Shown piece after piece: positions 1 to 7,641 of a stretch of 39,589 bases of DNA; within the stretch, counting starts at the first letter, position 1; the number at the start of each line of letters is the position of its first letter. This DNA comes from Rubrivivax sp. (GTDB taxonomy: Bacteria; Pseudomonadota; Gammaproteobacteria; Burkholderiales; Burkholderiaceae_C), in the NCBI GenBank assembly GCA_016790425.1, contig JAEUPF010000109.1, forward strand, positions 1 through 39,589, in the 5' to 3' direction. Under the pieces are notes generated by a model that was given only the letters and a program-made list of their open reading frames with translations, did no database searches and had not been told where the DNA came from. A program made the translations under genes and the position numbers.

Positions 1-870
1 CGCACCGACCCGCGGCGCGCCGGCGGCGGCGAGTGCGCGGCCGGCGAAGATGGCCGCGGCCGCGGCGACGACGCCGCGCGTGGCGTGCAGCGGCGCCGCC
101 GGCGCGCCTTCGCCGAAGCCCGAGCCCGCCCCCAGCGCGGCCTGCAGCAGCCACAGCCCGAGGCCGATGGTCGCGCTGCGAGCGGCGCGCCGCCGCAGCG
201 CCGGCGGCGCAGCGGTGGCTGCAGCGGCCAGTGAAGGCAGCGGCCAGCCACCGCGCGCGCTCAGCCGAGCGGCCAATGCCGCCATCACCAAGCCGCCGAG
301 CTGGTTGCCCAGCAGCACCGCGAACGAGCGCGAGCCCGGCGTCACGATGCCCAGCGCCGACAGCGCCAGCGCCAGCGCCAGCAACGCGAAAGCGTCGCGC
401 GCATCGGCGCGGGCGCGCGGCAACTCGGCGGCGCCGAGGTCCGCGTCGCCGCTGCGCGAGCGCTCCGTCCGTTCCGTCCGTTCCGTCCGCTCCGTGCGCT
501 CCGTGCGCTCCGTGCGCTCGGCGTGCTCCGTTCGCTTCGTGCGCGGCCGGCGCGCCAGGCCCGCCGGCACCCGCAGCAGCACCAGCGCGAGCGCAGCCAG
601 CAGCGCCGCGCTGGCGGCAACACGATGGGTGCCGCGCACCGTGGCCAGCACGCCCGGGGCGCCCAGGCCCGGCGGCTGCACCGGCGCCGCCAGGCGTGCG
701 CCGGCGCCGCGGCAGGCGGGCCAGTCGCTGCACGGCGCGCGCGGCTGCGCCAGGCGCAACCAGGCGCTCGCCGCCGACACGATCAGCATCAGCCCCAGCG
801 CCAGAACCGCCAGCCGCTGCCGCATGCGGGCGCGCCGCCCGGCTCGCGCCGCGCTGTCGGAATGACCCAT
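1..870 (-). CDS. ctaA: Heme A synthase-like (COX15/CtaA) membrane protein, C-terminus cut by window edge
   Basis: The frame is open from the ATG at 870 to base 1 (290 codons, no stop), so the C-terminus lies outside. The start is supported by AAAGAGG (complement of 878-884) seven bases upstream. The N-terminal part shows a membrane segment, a short periplasmic stretch with a DWPxCxG-like motif (CSDWPACRG), then GTHRVAAS at the head of the next helix, resembling the conserved heme-ligating His-Arg of COX15/CtaA proteins; further hydrophobic helices follow. The family converts heme O to heme A in the inner membrane. The gene is divergent from the oxidase/NO-reductase-like operon that carries heme O synthase (3498-4418), which fits a role in supplying modified heme. 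An Arg/Glu/Thr repeat interrupts the loop after the second helix. The family call is moderately sure; enzymatic activity is inferred. Confidence 0.68.
   Translation of the reverse strand, partial: MGHSDSAARAGRRARMRQRLAVLALGLMLIVSAASAWLRLAQPRAPCSDWPACRGAGARLAAPVQPPGLGAPGVLATVRGTHRVAASAALLAALALVLLRVPAGLARRPRTKRTEHAERTERTERTERTERTERTERSRSGDADLGAAELPRARADARDAFALLALALALSALGIVTPGSRSFAVLLGNQLGGLVMAALAARLSARGGWPLPSLAAAATAAPPALRRRAARSATIGLGLWLLQAALGAGSGFGEGAPAAPLHATRGVVAAAAAIFAGRALAAAGAPRVGA
464..544 (-). repeat. Nine tandem 9-bp units inside the CtaA-like gene
   Basis: On the plus strand the unit reads TCCGTSCGY and repeats nine times with decay toward 544. Read in the gene's frame on the minus strand it gives nine tripeptides, TKR-TEH-AER followed by six TER. 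Since 9 is a multiple of 3, copy-number change would keep the frame. The repeat sits in a loop between membrane segments and adds a highly charged patch not expected in this family. Confidence 0.9.
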
Positions 871-1057
871 GTCAAAACCTCTTTGCATGCCTGTGGCGAG
901 CGCGCCGCTCGGGCCCGCAAACACTTGACCTGGTTCATTTTCCTACGCAGCATGCGCGCCGCAGAATGAGCCGAGCGAACCGGTGCGGGTATGCCCTTGC
1001 ATGCCCTTCGCGCGCAGCCACCGGCGTCCCGACGAAAAGCCCACGAAGGAGAAACCG

Positions 1058-1216
1058 ATGAGCGCACCACACGACGACGACAAGGGCCCGGTGCCCTGGA
1101 TGCAGCAACTGCTGGACAACCCGTTCCTGTTGTTGTTCCTCGGCGTGTTCATCCCGATGGTGGTCTACACCGTCTGGGGCGTGTACGACATCCTGACGCT
1201 GCCCCTGGCCAAGTGA
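1058..1216 (+). CDS. Small single-helix membrane protein, putative oxidase subunit
   Basis: This 52-aa product starts at ATG 1058, seven bases after an AAGGAG-type ribosome-binding site (1046-1051). Residues 1-20 are polar and acidic (DDDKG) and roughly residues 22-48 form one hydrophobic helix ending in LPLAK. It is the first gene of the plus-strand operon and lies 17 bases before the CuA subunit gene. Small one-helix subunits are common in heme-copper oxidases of the B and C families, so an accessory or assembly subunit is the natural inference. I do not recognise a specific family. Confidence 0.75.
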   Translation: MSAPHDDDKGPVPWMQQLLDNPFLLLFLGVFIPMVVYTVWGVYDILTLPLAK

Positions 1217-1233
1217 CGCGAAGGACCTGACCC

Positions 1234-1773
1234 ATGAGCGCCATCCTTCCACCGAGCGAACGCCTCTGGTACAAGCACCCCATCGACCGCGTCGAGGGCA
1301 CCTGGATCGCCATCGCGCTGACCTGGTGCCTGATCATGTTCTTCATGATGGTCGGCTGGCACATCTGGGGCAAGCAGAACCTGTCCACCGAGACCTACCG
1401 CACCACGCCCGACCAGTACTCGGCCAAGGTCGAGGCGATGGTCGCCAAGTACAAGGTGCGCGAGGAGACCGACGAGAAGATCCCGGTCGTCAAGCCGCCG
1501 CCCGGCAGCGACGTCTACCTGCTGGCGCGCCTGTGGGCCTTCTACCCGATCCTCGAGCTGGAGAACGGCAAGACCTACAAGCTGCACCTGTCGGCGATGG
1601 ACTACAACCACGGCTTCTCGCTGCAGCCGGCCAACATCAACATCCAGATGGTCCCGGGCTTCGAGCACGTCGTGACCATCACCCCCAACCAGAGCGGCCA
1701 GTACTCCGTCGTGTGCAACGAGTACTGCGGCATCGGCCACCACAAGATGGTCGGCCGCATCTACGTCAAGTGA
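1234..1773 (+). CDS. CuA-containing subunit II of a heme-copper oxidase/NO reductase (NorY/CoxB-like)
   Basis: The 179-aa product has one N-terminal membrane helix (about residues 24-45) and a periplasmic cupredoxin domain. All CuA ligands are visible: His126 (DYNHGFSL), then Cys161, Cys165, His169 and Met172 in CNEYCGIGHHKM, with Glu163 as the usual carbonyl ligand. CuA accepts electrons from cytochrome c and passes them to the subunit I hemes. The short length and single helix resemble B-family (ba3-like) and sNOR/eNOR-type subunit II rather than the two-helix A-type CoxB. It lies between the 52-aa protein and catalytic subunit I, 16 bases before the latter, in the usual II-I order of B-family operons. 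An intact CuA site implies a cytochrome c or cupredoxin donor. Confidence 0.9.
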   Translation: MSAILPPSERLWYKHPIDRVEGTWIAIALTWCLIMFFMMVGWHIWGKQNLSTETYRTTPDQYSAKVEAMVAKYKVREETDEKIPVVKPPPGSDVYLLARLWAFYPILELENGKTYKLHLSAMDYNHGFSLQPANINIQMVPGFEHVVTITPNQSGQYSVVCNEYCGIGHHKMVGRIYVK

Positions 1774-1789
1774 GGAGGAGGTGACGAGC

Positions 1790-3484
1790 ATGGCTACCAC
1801 CTATCGCACCTGCCCGCGCTCGGGCCTGCAGTTCGAGCGCAACGCCGAGAACCTGATGAAGGCCAACGCCTTCGTCGCCGTCGTCTGGCTGCTCATCGGC
1901 GGCCTGCTGGCCATCGGCGTCGTGCTGACGCGCTGGCCGGCCTTCCGCTGGCTCGAGGCCGACACGTTCTACATGACGCTGACGGCGCACGGCATCGACA
2001 TGCTGATCTTCTGGATCATCTTCTTCGAGATCGCCGTGCTGTACTTCTGCGCCTCGACGCTGCTGCGCAGCCGCCTGGCGACACCGAAGATCGCCTGGCT
2101 CGCGTTCGCGCTGATGCTGATCGGCTCCATCACCAACAACGTCGCCGTCTTCCGCGGCTCGTCCAGCGTGATGATGACCAGCTACGTGCCGATGATGGCC
2201 GAGCCGAGCTTCTACCTCGGCCTGATCCTGTTCGCCGTCGGCGCGCTGATCGGCTGCTTCGTCTTCTTCGGCACGCTCGTCGTCGCCAAGCGCGAGAAGA
2301 CCTACGAGGGCTCGGTGCCGCTGGTGGTGTTCGGCGCCATCACGGCGGCGATCATCGCGGTCTTCACCATCGCCTCGGGCGCGATCATCCTGATCCCGAC
2401 CTGGCTGATGTCGATGGGCATCGTCAAGGAAGTCAACGCGCTCGTCTACCGCACTATCTGGTGGGCGTTCGGGCACAGCTCGCAGCAGATCAACGTCGCC
2501 GCCCACATCTCGGTGTGGTACCTGGTCGCCGCGGTCGCCTTCGGCGCCAAGCCGATGAGCGAGCGCGTCAGCCGCGTCGCGTTCCTGCTGTACATCCTGT
2601 TCCTGCAGCTCGCCAGCGCCCACCACCTGCTGGCCGACCCGGGCCTCAGCACCGGCTGGAAGGTCGTCAACACCAGCTACTTCATGTACTTCGCGGTGCT
2701 GGCGTCGATGCTGCACGGCCTGACGATCCCCGGCGCGATGGAAGTGGCGCAGCGCCAGAAGGGCTTCACCAAGGGCCTGTTCGAGTGGCTGCGCAAGGCG
2801 CCGTGGGGCAACCCCACGTTCGCCGGCGTGTTCATCGCGATCATCGGCTTCGGCTTCCTCGGCGGCATCTCCGGCGTGATGATGGGCACCGAGCAGCTGA
2901 ACATGATCATCCACAACACGATCTATGTTCCGGGGCACTTCCACGCCACGGTGGTCATCGGCACCACGCTCACCTTCATGGCGCTGACGTACTACCTGAT
3001 CCCGGTGCTGTTCAAGCGCGAGGTCATCTCGCCGAAGCTGGCCAGCCTGCAGCCGTACCTGTTCGGCTTCTCGATGTACGCCTTCACGCTGGTGATGATG
3101 GGCGCGGGCACGCTGGGCGTCGCGCGCCGGCACTGGGACATGGCGTTCCAGGGCGCCGCGCTCGCCTACGAGTGGCCCGGCGCCGCCTACCTGATGATGG
3201 GTCTGGTCGGGCTGACCGGCATCGCAGCCATCACCGGCGGCGTGATCTTCATCTACATCACGGTGGGTTCGCTGCTGTGGGGCAAGAAGCTCGACAACGG
3301 CGTCGAGAGCCCGAACTTCACGCCGGTCGGGCGCGCCACTCCCGCCGCCGCCGCGCAGAGCTACGGCTCGATGGGCTTCGCCGCACCGGGGACGTTCACG
3401 CTGGCGATGGTCTTCCTGCTCGCCTTCGTGCTGTACTACTTCATCAACTGGAAGTACCTGTCCACGTTGTGGGGCCTGAGCTGA
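1790..3484 (+). CDS. Heme-copper oxidase superfamily catalytic subunit I, Tyr-to-Gln variant; probable NO reductase (sNOR/eNOR-like)
   Basis: A polytopic protein of 564 aa (about 13 helices). I chose ATG 1790 over a GTG at 1781 because GGAGGAGGTG (1774-1783) then sits at ideal spacing. All six canonical His are present: His67 (low-spin heme), His229, His278-His279 (in HHLLADPG, a B-family signature) and His383/His385 in VPGHFH. In O2 reductases of A and B families the residue four after the first CuB histidine is the cross-linked Tyr; here it is Gln233 (GHSSQQ). In cNOR that position is the FeB-ligating Glu. NO reductases lack this Tyr, so a NO-reductase function in the sNOR/eNOR group is likely, as in the norSY-senC clusters of ammonia oxidisers that also carry a CuA subunit and SenC. 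An O2 reductase with an altered site is the alternative. The superfamily is certain; the substrate is inferred. Confidence 0.85.
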   Translation: MATTYRTCPRSGLQFERNAENLMKANAFVAVVWLLIGGLLAIGVVLTRWPAFRWLEADTFYMTLTAHGIDMLIFWIIFFEIAVLYFCASTLLRSRLATPKIAWLAFALMLIGSITNNVAVFRGSSSVMMTSYVPMMAEPSFYLGLILFAVGALIGCFVFFGTLVVAKREKTYEGSVPLVVFGAITAAIIAVFTIASGAIILIPTWLMSMGIVKEVNALVYRTIWWAFGHSSQQINVAAHISVWYLVAAVAFGAKPMSERVSRVAFLLYILFLQLASAHHLLADPGLSTGWKVVNTSYFMYFAVLASMLHGLTIPGAMEVAQRQKGFTKGLFEWLRKAPWGNPTFAGVFIAIIGFGFLGGISGVMMGTEQLNMIIHNTIYVPGHFHATVVIGTTLTFMALTYYLIPVLFKREVISPKLASLQPYLFGFSMYAFTLVMMGAGTLGVARRHWDMAFQGAALAYEWPGAAYLMMGLVGLTGIAAITGGVIFIYITVGSLLWGKKLDNGVESPNFTPVGRATPAAAAQSYGSMGFAAPGTFTLAMVFLLAFVLYYFINWKYLSTLWGLS

Positions 3485-3497
3485 GGAGCGGCCAGCC

Positions 3498-4418
3498 ATG
3501 CGACCCTCGACCACCACTTCGCTGACGGCGGCAACGCCGGCCACGCCGGCCACCCTGGCCGGGTGGCTGCGCGTGGTGCTCGGCATCTTCAAGCTGCGCA
3601 TCGCGGTGCTGATCATGATCACCGCGCTGGGCGGCCTGGCGGTCGCGCCCGCGGGTGCCTTGACGGTCGTGCAGGCCACCGTGCTGGCGCTGTCGGTGCT
3701 GGTGGCTGCCGGCAGCGCCGGCGCCTTCAACCAGTTCTTCGAGGCCGACAGCGACCGCCTGATGGCGCGCACGCGCCAGCGCGCCTTCGCCAGCGGCGCG
3801 CTGCCGCGCAACGCCGCCTGGCTGACGGTCATCGTGCTGCTGGGGGTGCTGGCCGTGGCCGCGGCAGCGTGGGTGGTCAACGGCGTCGCCGCGTTCTTCG
3901 TCGCGATGGGCGCCCTCACCTATGCCGGCGTATACACGGTGGGCCTGAAGCGGCGCACGCCGTGGAACATCGTCATCGGCGGCCTGGCCGGCAGCTTCGC
4001 AGTGCTGGCCGGCGCAGCGGCGGTCGACCCCACCGTCGGCGCCCCGGCGTGGATGCTGGCGCTGGTGCTGTTCCTGTGGACGCCGCCGCATTTCTGGAGC
4101 CTGGCCATCGCCAACGAGGCCGAGTACCGCGCTGCCGGCGTGCCGATGCTGCCGGTGGTGGTGGGCGCCGAGCGCGCCGCGCGCATCGTGCACTGGCATG
4201 CGCTGGCGCTGGTGGGCTCGTCGCTGGCGCTGGTGCCGCTGGGCGGCGGCTGGCCGGTGGCCATCGGTGCCGGCGCGGGTGGCGCCTACTTCCTCAGCAA
4301 GACGGCAGCGCTGGCGCGCCGGCCCGAGCGGCGCACCGCGATGGCCGCGTTCTTCGCGTCGATGGTGCAGTTGAGCGCCCTGCTCGCTGCGGTGGCCGTG
4401 AATGCGGCGATCCGCTGA
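3498..4418 (+). CDS. cyoE: Protoheme IX farnesyltransferase (heme O synthase, CyoE/CtaB)
   Basis: This 306-aa UbiA-superfamily prenyltransferase adds a farnesyl group to heme B to make heme O in the inner membrane. The first Asp-rich site is intact (NQFFEADSDRLMARTRQR), followed by the characteristic YTVGLKRRTPWNIVIGG loop and the second site around residues 192-212 (WTPPHFWSLAIANEAEY). Length and about nine helices are normal. It starts 13 bases after the catalytic subunit (GAGGAG upstream) and its end overlaps the SCO gene by 17 bases, so translation is probably coupled. Its location inside the operon, with a CtaA-like gene across the promoter, suggests the neighbouring enzyme uses heme O or A rather than only heme B, which is notable if it is a NO reductase. 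Confidence 0.94.
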   Translation: MRPSTTTSLTAATPATPATLAGWLRVVLGIFKLRIAVLIMITALGGLAVAPAGALTVVQATVLALSVLVAAGSAGAFNQFFEADSDRLMARTRQRAFASGALPRNAAWLTVIVLLGVLAVAAAAWVVNGVAAFFVAMGALTYAGVYTVGLKRRTPWNIVIGGLAGSFAVLAGAAAVDPTVGAPAWMLALVLFLWTPPHFWSLAIANEAEYRAAGVPMLPVVVGAERAARIVHWHALALVGSSLALVPLGGGWPVAIGAGAGGAYFLSKTAALARRPERRTAMAAFFASMVQLSALLAAVAVNAAIR

Positions 4419-5439
4419 AAGCCATGGCCTGGCGCGCGCTGCAACCGCCGCCGCCTGTGCCCTGCTGCTGCTGCACGGCCTGAACGCGCCGGCCGCGGCC
4501 GGCGAAGCGACCGCGGCCACGCTCGTTCCGGCAACCGCGCAGTCAGCCGCGGTCGTTGCGACAACCGTTGCGACAACCGTTGCGACAACCGTTGCGGCAA
4601 CCGCTGCGGCGCCCGCCGAGTCTGGCGCCGCCGAGGCGGCCGGCGCCAAGGCCGGCGCGCTCGACGAGAACGAAGCACTGCGCCTGAGCCAGGCGGCCAT
4701 CGGCCGCACCGTCCCCGACCTCACCCTGCTCGACCGCGAAGGCCGCCCGGTGCGGCTTTCGGCCTACCGCGGCAAGCCGCTCCTGGTGAGCTTCATCTAC
4801 ACCGGTTGTTTCCAGATCTGCCCGACGCAGACGCGCACGCTGCACGAAGCCGTCGCGGGCCTGGACCGCATGGTCGGCCCCGGCCAGTTCAACGTCGTCA
4901 GCATCGGCTTCAACCAGCCGTTCGACGACCCGGGCGCGATGCGCTCGTTCGCGCGCCAGCACCGCATCGACCGCGCCAACTGGGAGTTCCTGAGCCCGCC
5001 GCGCGACACCGTGCGGGCGCTCACCGAGGCGTTCGGCTTCAGCTTCGTGGCCACGCCGGCCGGCTTCGACCACCTCGTCGGCGTGACCGTGGTCGACGCC
5101 GAAGGCCGCATCCATGCGCAGGTCTACGGCGAGCGCATGCGTGCCGACGCGCTCGGCCGCCCGCTGCGCGCGCTGCTGCTCGAAGCACCGTGGCCGGCCG
5201 AGGCGCGCTCGACGCTGGCCGCGGTGGTCGAACGCGTGCGCATCCTGTGCACCATCTACGACCCCGACACCGGCGAATACCGCTACGACTGGAAGCTCAT
5301 CTTCGAGTTGATCGGCGGCCTCCTCTTCTTCGGCAGCGTCGCGATCTACCTGTTGCTCGACTGGCGCGACCGGCGCCGTGCGAGAAGGGCGCTGCCATGC
5401 CCGGCCCCGGCATCGAGTCCTTCCGGCAGCGCGGCCTGA
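4402..5439 (+). CDS. SCO1/SenC-family copper chaperone with C-terminal membrane anchor
   Basis: 345 aa. An N-terminal signal sequence (about residues 10-33) is followed by an Ala/Thr/Val linker with tandem VATT repeats (52-67), then a thioredoxin-fold SCO domain (about 98-265). The copper ligands Cys136 and Cys140 (GCFQICP) and the distal His224 (GFDHLVG) are all present. A hydrophobic helix near residues 300-319 and a basic tail end the protein; a C-terminal anchor is unusual because most SCO proteins are anchored only at the N-terminus. SCO proteins deliver copper to or reduce the CuA site, consistent with the CuA subunit four genes upstream. The start overlaps cyoE, and the end overlaps the next gene by 43 bases. 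Confidence 0.9.
   Translation: MRRSAESHGLARAATAAACALLLLHGLNAPAAAGEATAATLVPATAQSAAVVATTVATTVATTVAATAAAPAESGAAEAAGAKAGALDENEALRLSQAAIGRTVPDLTLLDREGRPVRLSAYRGKPLLVSFIYTGCFQICPTQTRTLHEAVAGLDRMVGPGQFNVVSIGFNQPFDDPGAMRSFARQHRIDRANWEFLSPPRDTVRALTEAFGFSFVATPAGFDHLVGVTVVDAEGRIHAQVYGERMRADALGRPLRALLLEAPWPAEARSTLAAVVERVRILCTIYDPDTGEYRYDWKLIFELIGGLLFFGSVAIYLLLDWRDRRRARRALPCPAPASSPSGSAA
4555..4602 (+). repeat. Four tandem 12-bp units in the SCO linker
   Basis: Unit GTTGCGACAACC, three exact copies and one with a single change, followed by a decayed fifth. Translated in frame it gives VATT-VATT-VATT-VAAT in the periplasmic linker between the signal/anchor and the SCO domain. Expansion or loss by 12 bp would change linker length without breaking the frame. 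Confidence 0.92.
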
Positions 5440-7046
5440 GCGCCTGGCGCGCCGCCGAGCGCGCACTGGACCGCCTCGCCGGCGCCGCGGCCAATCCGCT
5501 GCGGCACCTGGGCGCGGTGGGGATGCTCGCGTTCTGGCTCGTCACCGCCAGCGGCGTCGTGCTCTACATCTTCTTCGAAACCTCGGTCGGCGAGGCCTAC
5601 CCGTCGGTGGCGCGGATGGCCCGCTGGCCCTTCGCCGCGGGCGCGCTGCTGCGCGGGCTGCACCGCTACGGCACCGACCTGCTGGTGCTGGCCACGGCGC
5701 TGCACCTGCTGCGCGAGTGGCTGCACGGGCACGAGCGGGGCTTCCGGCGCTTCTCGTGGCTCACCGGCACCGGCCTGATCGCCTTCGTCTTCGTCGCCGG
5801 CATCGGCGGCTACTGGCTGCCCTGGGACCGCCTGGCGCAGTACTCGGCCACCGCCACCGCCGAGTGGCTCGACGCGCTGCCGCTGGTCTTCCCCACGCCG
5901 TTCGCGCGCAACTTCCTCGCCGCCGTCGACGACCGGCTCTTCTCGCTGTTCATCTTCGTGCACGTGGGCGTGTCGCTGCTGATGCTGTTCGCCTTGTGGT
6001 TCCACGTGCAGCGCATCTCGCGCCCGGCGGCGTGGCCGGCGCGCGCCGTGGCGTGGCCGATGTGCGCCGTGCTGGTGGTGGTGTCGCTGGCGCTGCCGGT
6101 GCAAAGCGCGCCGCCGGCGGCGCTGGCCACGGTGCCCGCCACGCTGCCGTTCGACTGGATCGTGCTCTTCGTGCACCCGCTCGTCGACGCCACTTCCCCT
6201 GGCGTCGTCTGGGCCGCCGTCGGCGCGGCAACGGTCGTGCTCTTCGGCCTGCCGTTCATGCCCACGCAACGGCGCGCAGCGCGCTCGCCGGTGGCGGTGG
6301 TCGATGCCGGCAACTGCAATGGCTGCAAGCGCTGCCTGGCCGATTGCCCCTACGAGGCGGTGCGCATGGTGCCGCACCCGAACCAGCGCATCGGCCGCAC
6401 GCTGGCCGTCGTCGACGCCGACCTGTGCGCCGGCTGCGGCATCTGTGCCGGTGCCTGCCCTTCCTCGACGCCTTTCCGCAGCGCCGCCACGCTCGTCACC
6501 GGCATCGACATGCCGCAGCTCGCCGTGGGTGCCTTGCGGCAGCGGCTGCAAGGCGCGCTCGCCGCTTGCAGCGCGCCACGGCCGCTGGTCGTGTTCGGTT
6601 GCGAGCAAGGCGCGCGCGCGGCCACGCTCGCCGGCGACGATGTTTGCTCCTTCGAGCTGCTGTGCGCCGGCCAGCTACCGCCATCGTTCGTCGAGTACGC
6701 CTTGCGCGACGGCGCCGCGGGCGTGCTGGTGGCCGCGTGCGGCGAAGGCGGCTGCGAGTTCCGCCTCGGCGAGCGCTGGACGCGCGAGCGGCTGAAGGGT
6801 CTTCGCGAACCGCACTTGCGCGCCAGCGTCGAAGCCCGCAGGATCGAGCTCGCCTTCGCCGGCGCCGGCGACGAACGCTCGCTCGCCGGCGCGCTGCAGC
6901 AGCTGCGCCAGCGCGTGCAGGCGCTGCCCCGGCCCGTGCCCGAAGGCGCGCCAACGCTGACCGGGCCCGTGCCCGTACCCGAGCGCGTGCAAGCGCTGCC
7001 ACCGCCCGTCGCGGCGCTGCCGCCCGGAAGACAACACCATGCCTGA
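5397..7046 (+). CDS. Fusion: diheme cytochrome b6-like domain + 2x[4Fe-4S] ferredoxin + MvhD/FlpD-like domain
   Basis: 549 aa from ATG 5397 (GAAGGG seven bases upstream). Residues about 35-290 are membrane helices with the cytochrome b6 heme pairs His89/His103 and His189/His203, each 14 residues apart, and the YWLPWD motif after the third helix. Residues 305-356 hold two [4Fe-4S] sites: Cys307/310/313/317 and Cys344/347/350/354. Residues about 395-520 resemble MvhD/FlpD, the delta subunit of methyl-viologen hydrogenase that passes electrons to heterodisulfide reductase, with Cys402, 417, 423, 448 and 453 and a GVLVAACGEGGCEF core. The protein could move electrons between a soluble cytoplasmic donor and the membrane hemes. 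The domain order is directly visible; direction and partner are inferred. I do not know a characterised protein with this arrangement. Confidence 0.85.
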   Translation: MPGPGIESFRQRGLSAWRAAERALDRLAGAAANPLRHLGAVGMLAFWLVTASGVVLYIFFETSVGEAYPSVARMARWPFAAGALLRGLHRYGTDLLVLATALHLLREWLHGHERGFRRFSWLTGTGLIAFVFVAGIGGYWLPWDRLAQYSATATAEWLDALPLVFPTPFARNFLAAVDDRLFSLFIFVHVGVSLLMLFALWFHVQRISRPAAWPARAVAWPMCAVLVVVSLALPVQSAPPAALATVPATLPFDWIVLFVHPLVDATSPGVVWAAVGAATVVLFGLPFMPTQRRAARSPVAVVDAGNCNGCKRCLADCPYEAVRMVPHPNQRIGRTLAVVDADLCAGCGICAGACPSSTPFRSAATLVTGIDMPQLAVGALRQRLQGALAACSAPRPLVVFGCEQGARAATLAGDDVCSFELLCAGQLPPSFVEYALRDGAAGVLVAACGEGGCEFRLGERWTRERLKGLREPHLRASVEARRIELAFAGAGDERSLAGALQQLRQRVQALPRPVPEGAPTLTGPVPVPERVQALPPPVAALPPGRQHHA

Positions 7047-7641
7047 ACCGACCCGCTCCCCTGCCCCGCCCGGGCCCGCAGCGGCCGCCGCAGCGGCCGC
7101 ATCGACATCGAAGAACGCAGCGTCCGGCACGCACGCGCGCACCACGCCCGCGGCGCTGGCCGGCCAGCTCGTGCTCTACGGCCTGTTCGCCGCCTTCATC
7201 GGCGTGTTCTCGCAGTGGCCGTCGTACCACCACCTCGGCCCCGACGAAGCCGTCGTCAAGGTCAGCTTCGTGCGCGTGGGCAAGCCGGTGGGCGACTGCC
7301 ACAAGCTCACCGACGCCGAACTCGCGCGCCTGCCGCCGAACATGCGCGCGGCCACCTCGTGCCCGCGCGAGCGTTCGCCGGTGGCGGTGAGCGTGCGCAT
7401 CGACGGCAAGACGGTGCTCGAGCGCAGCGCCCCGCCGTCGGGCCTGAAGAAGGACGGCGCCTCGGCGCTGTACGAGCGCCTGGTGGTGCCGGCCGGCGAG
7501 CGGCGCATCGAAGTGCACCTGTCCGACGACGTGCGCGCGCGCGAAGCCGGCTGGCGGCGCGACGAGACGCGCAAGCTCGCGCCCGGCCAGGTGCTGGTGA
7601 TCGACTTCGATGCCGAGAAGGGCGGCATCACGCTGCAATGA
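7039..7641 (+). CDS. Membrane-anchored protein of unknown function in the oxidase-like operon
   Basis: 200 aa. A Pro/Ala-rich N-terminus (1-45) precedes one hydrophobic helix (about 48-66, LVLYGLFAAFIGVFS), then a soluble domain of about 130 residues, predicted periplasmic, containing two Cys (about 83 and 108) and a conserved-looking HLGPDEAVVKVSF segment. The end is rich in beta-like alternation (RIEVHLSDDVRAR, VLVIDFDAEKGG). The gene overlaps the preceding cytochrome b fusion by 8 bases and the following heme-copper-like gene by 4 bases (ATGA), so it is co-translated with both. I do not recognise a family; a structural or assembly subunit of the same complex is an inference from position. 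Confidence 0.8.
   Translation: MPEPTRSPAPPGPAAAAAAAASTSKNAASGTHARTTPAALAGQLVLYGLFAAFIGVFSQWPSYHHLGPDEAVVKVSFVRVGKPVGDCHKLTDAELARLPPNMRAATSCPRERSPVAVSVRIDGKTVLERSAPPSGLKKDGASALYERLVVPAGERRIEVHLSDDVRAREAGWRRDETRKLAPGQVLVIDFDAEKGGITLQ

Noticed and set aside
50-865. Plus-strand frames opposite the CtaA-like gene, with Ser-Val-Arg repeats
   Set aside because: The minus-strand frame has membrane helices, family motifs and a ribosome-binding site; the plus-strand products are Arg/Ala/Ser-rich shadows of the 9-bp repeat.
925-943. TTGAC-N4-TTCAT as an FNR/NNR (Dnr) box upstream of the NO-reductase-like operon
   Set aside because: Only the first half-site resembles TTGAT/C; the second departs from ATCAA at several positions. 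It may merely be a -35 (TTGACC) without a good -10.
1790-3484. Ordinary aa3 or ba3 cytochrome c oxidase
   Set aside because: Tyr of the His-x3-Tyr active-site pair is Gln and there is no subunit III gene; a true oxygen reductase is kept only as an alternative.
1766-3919. A 717-codon open frame on the minus strand across the catalytic subunit and cyoE
   Set aside because: Its product is low complexity, rich in His/Arg/Asp/Gln, and exactly mirrors codon bias of the clearly real plus-strand genes; typical antisense artefact of GC-rich DNA.
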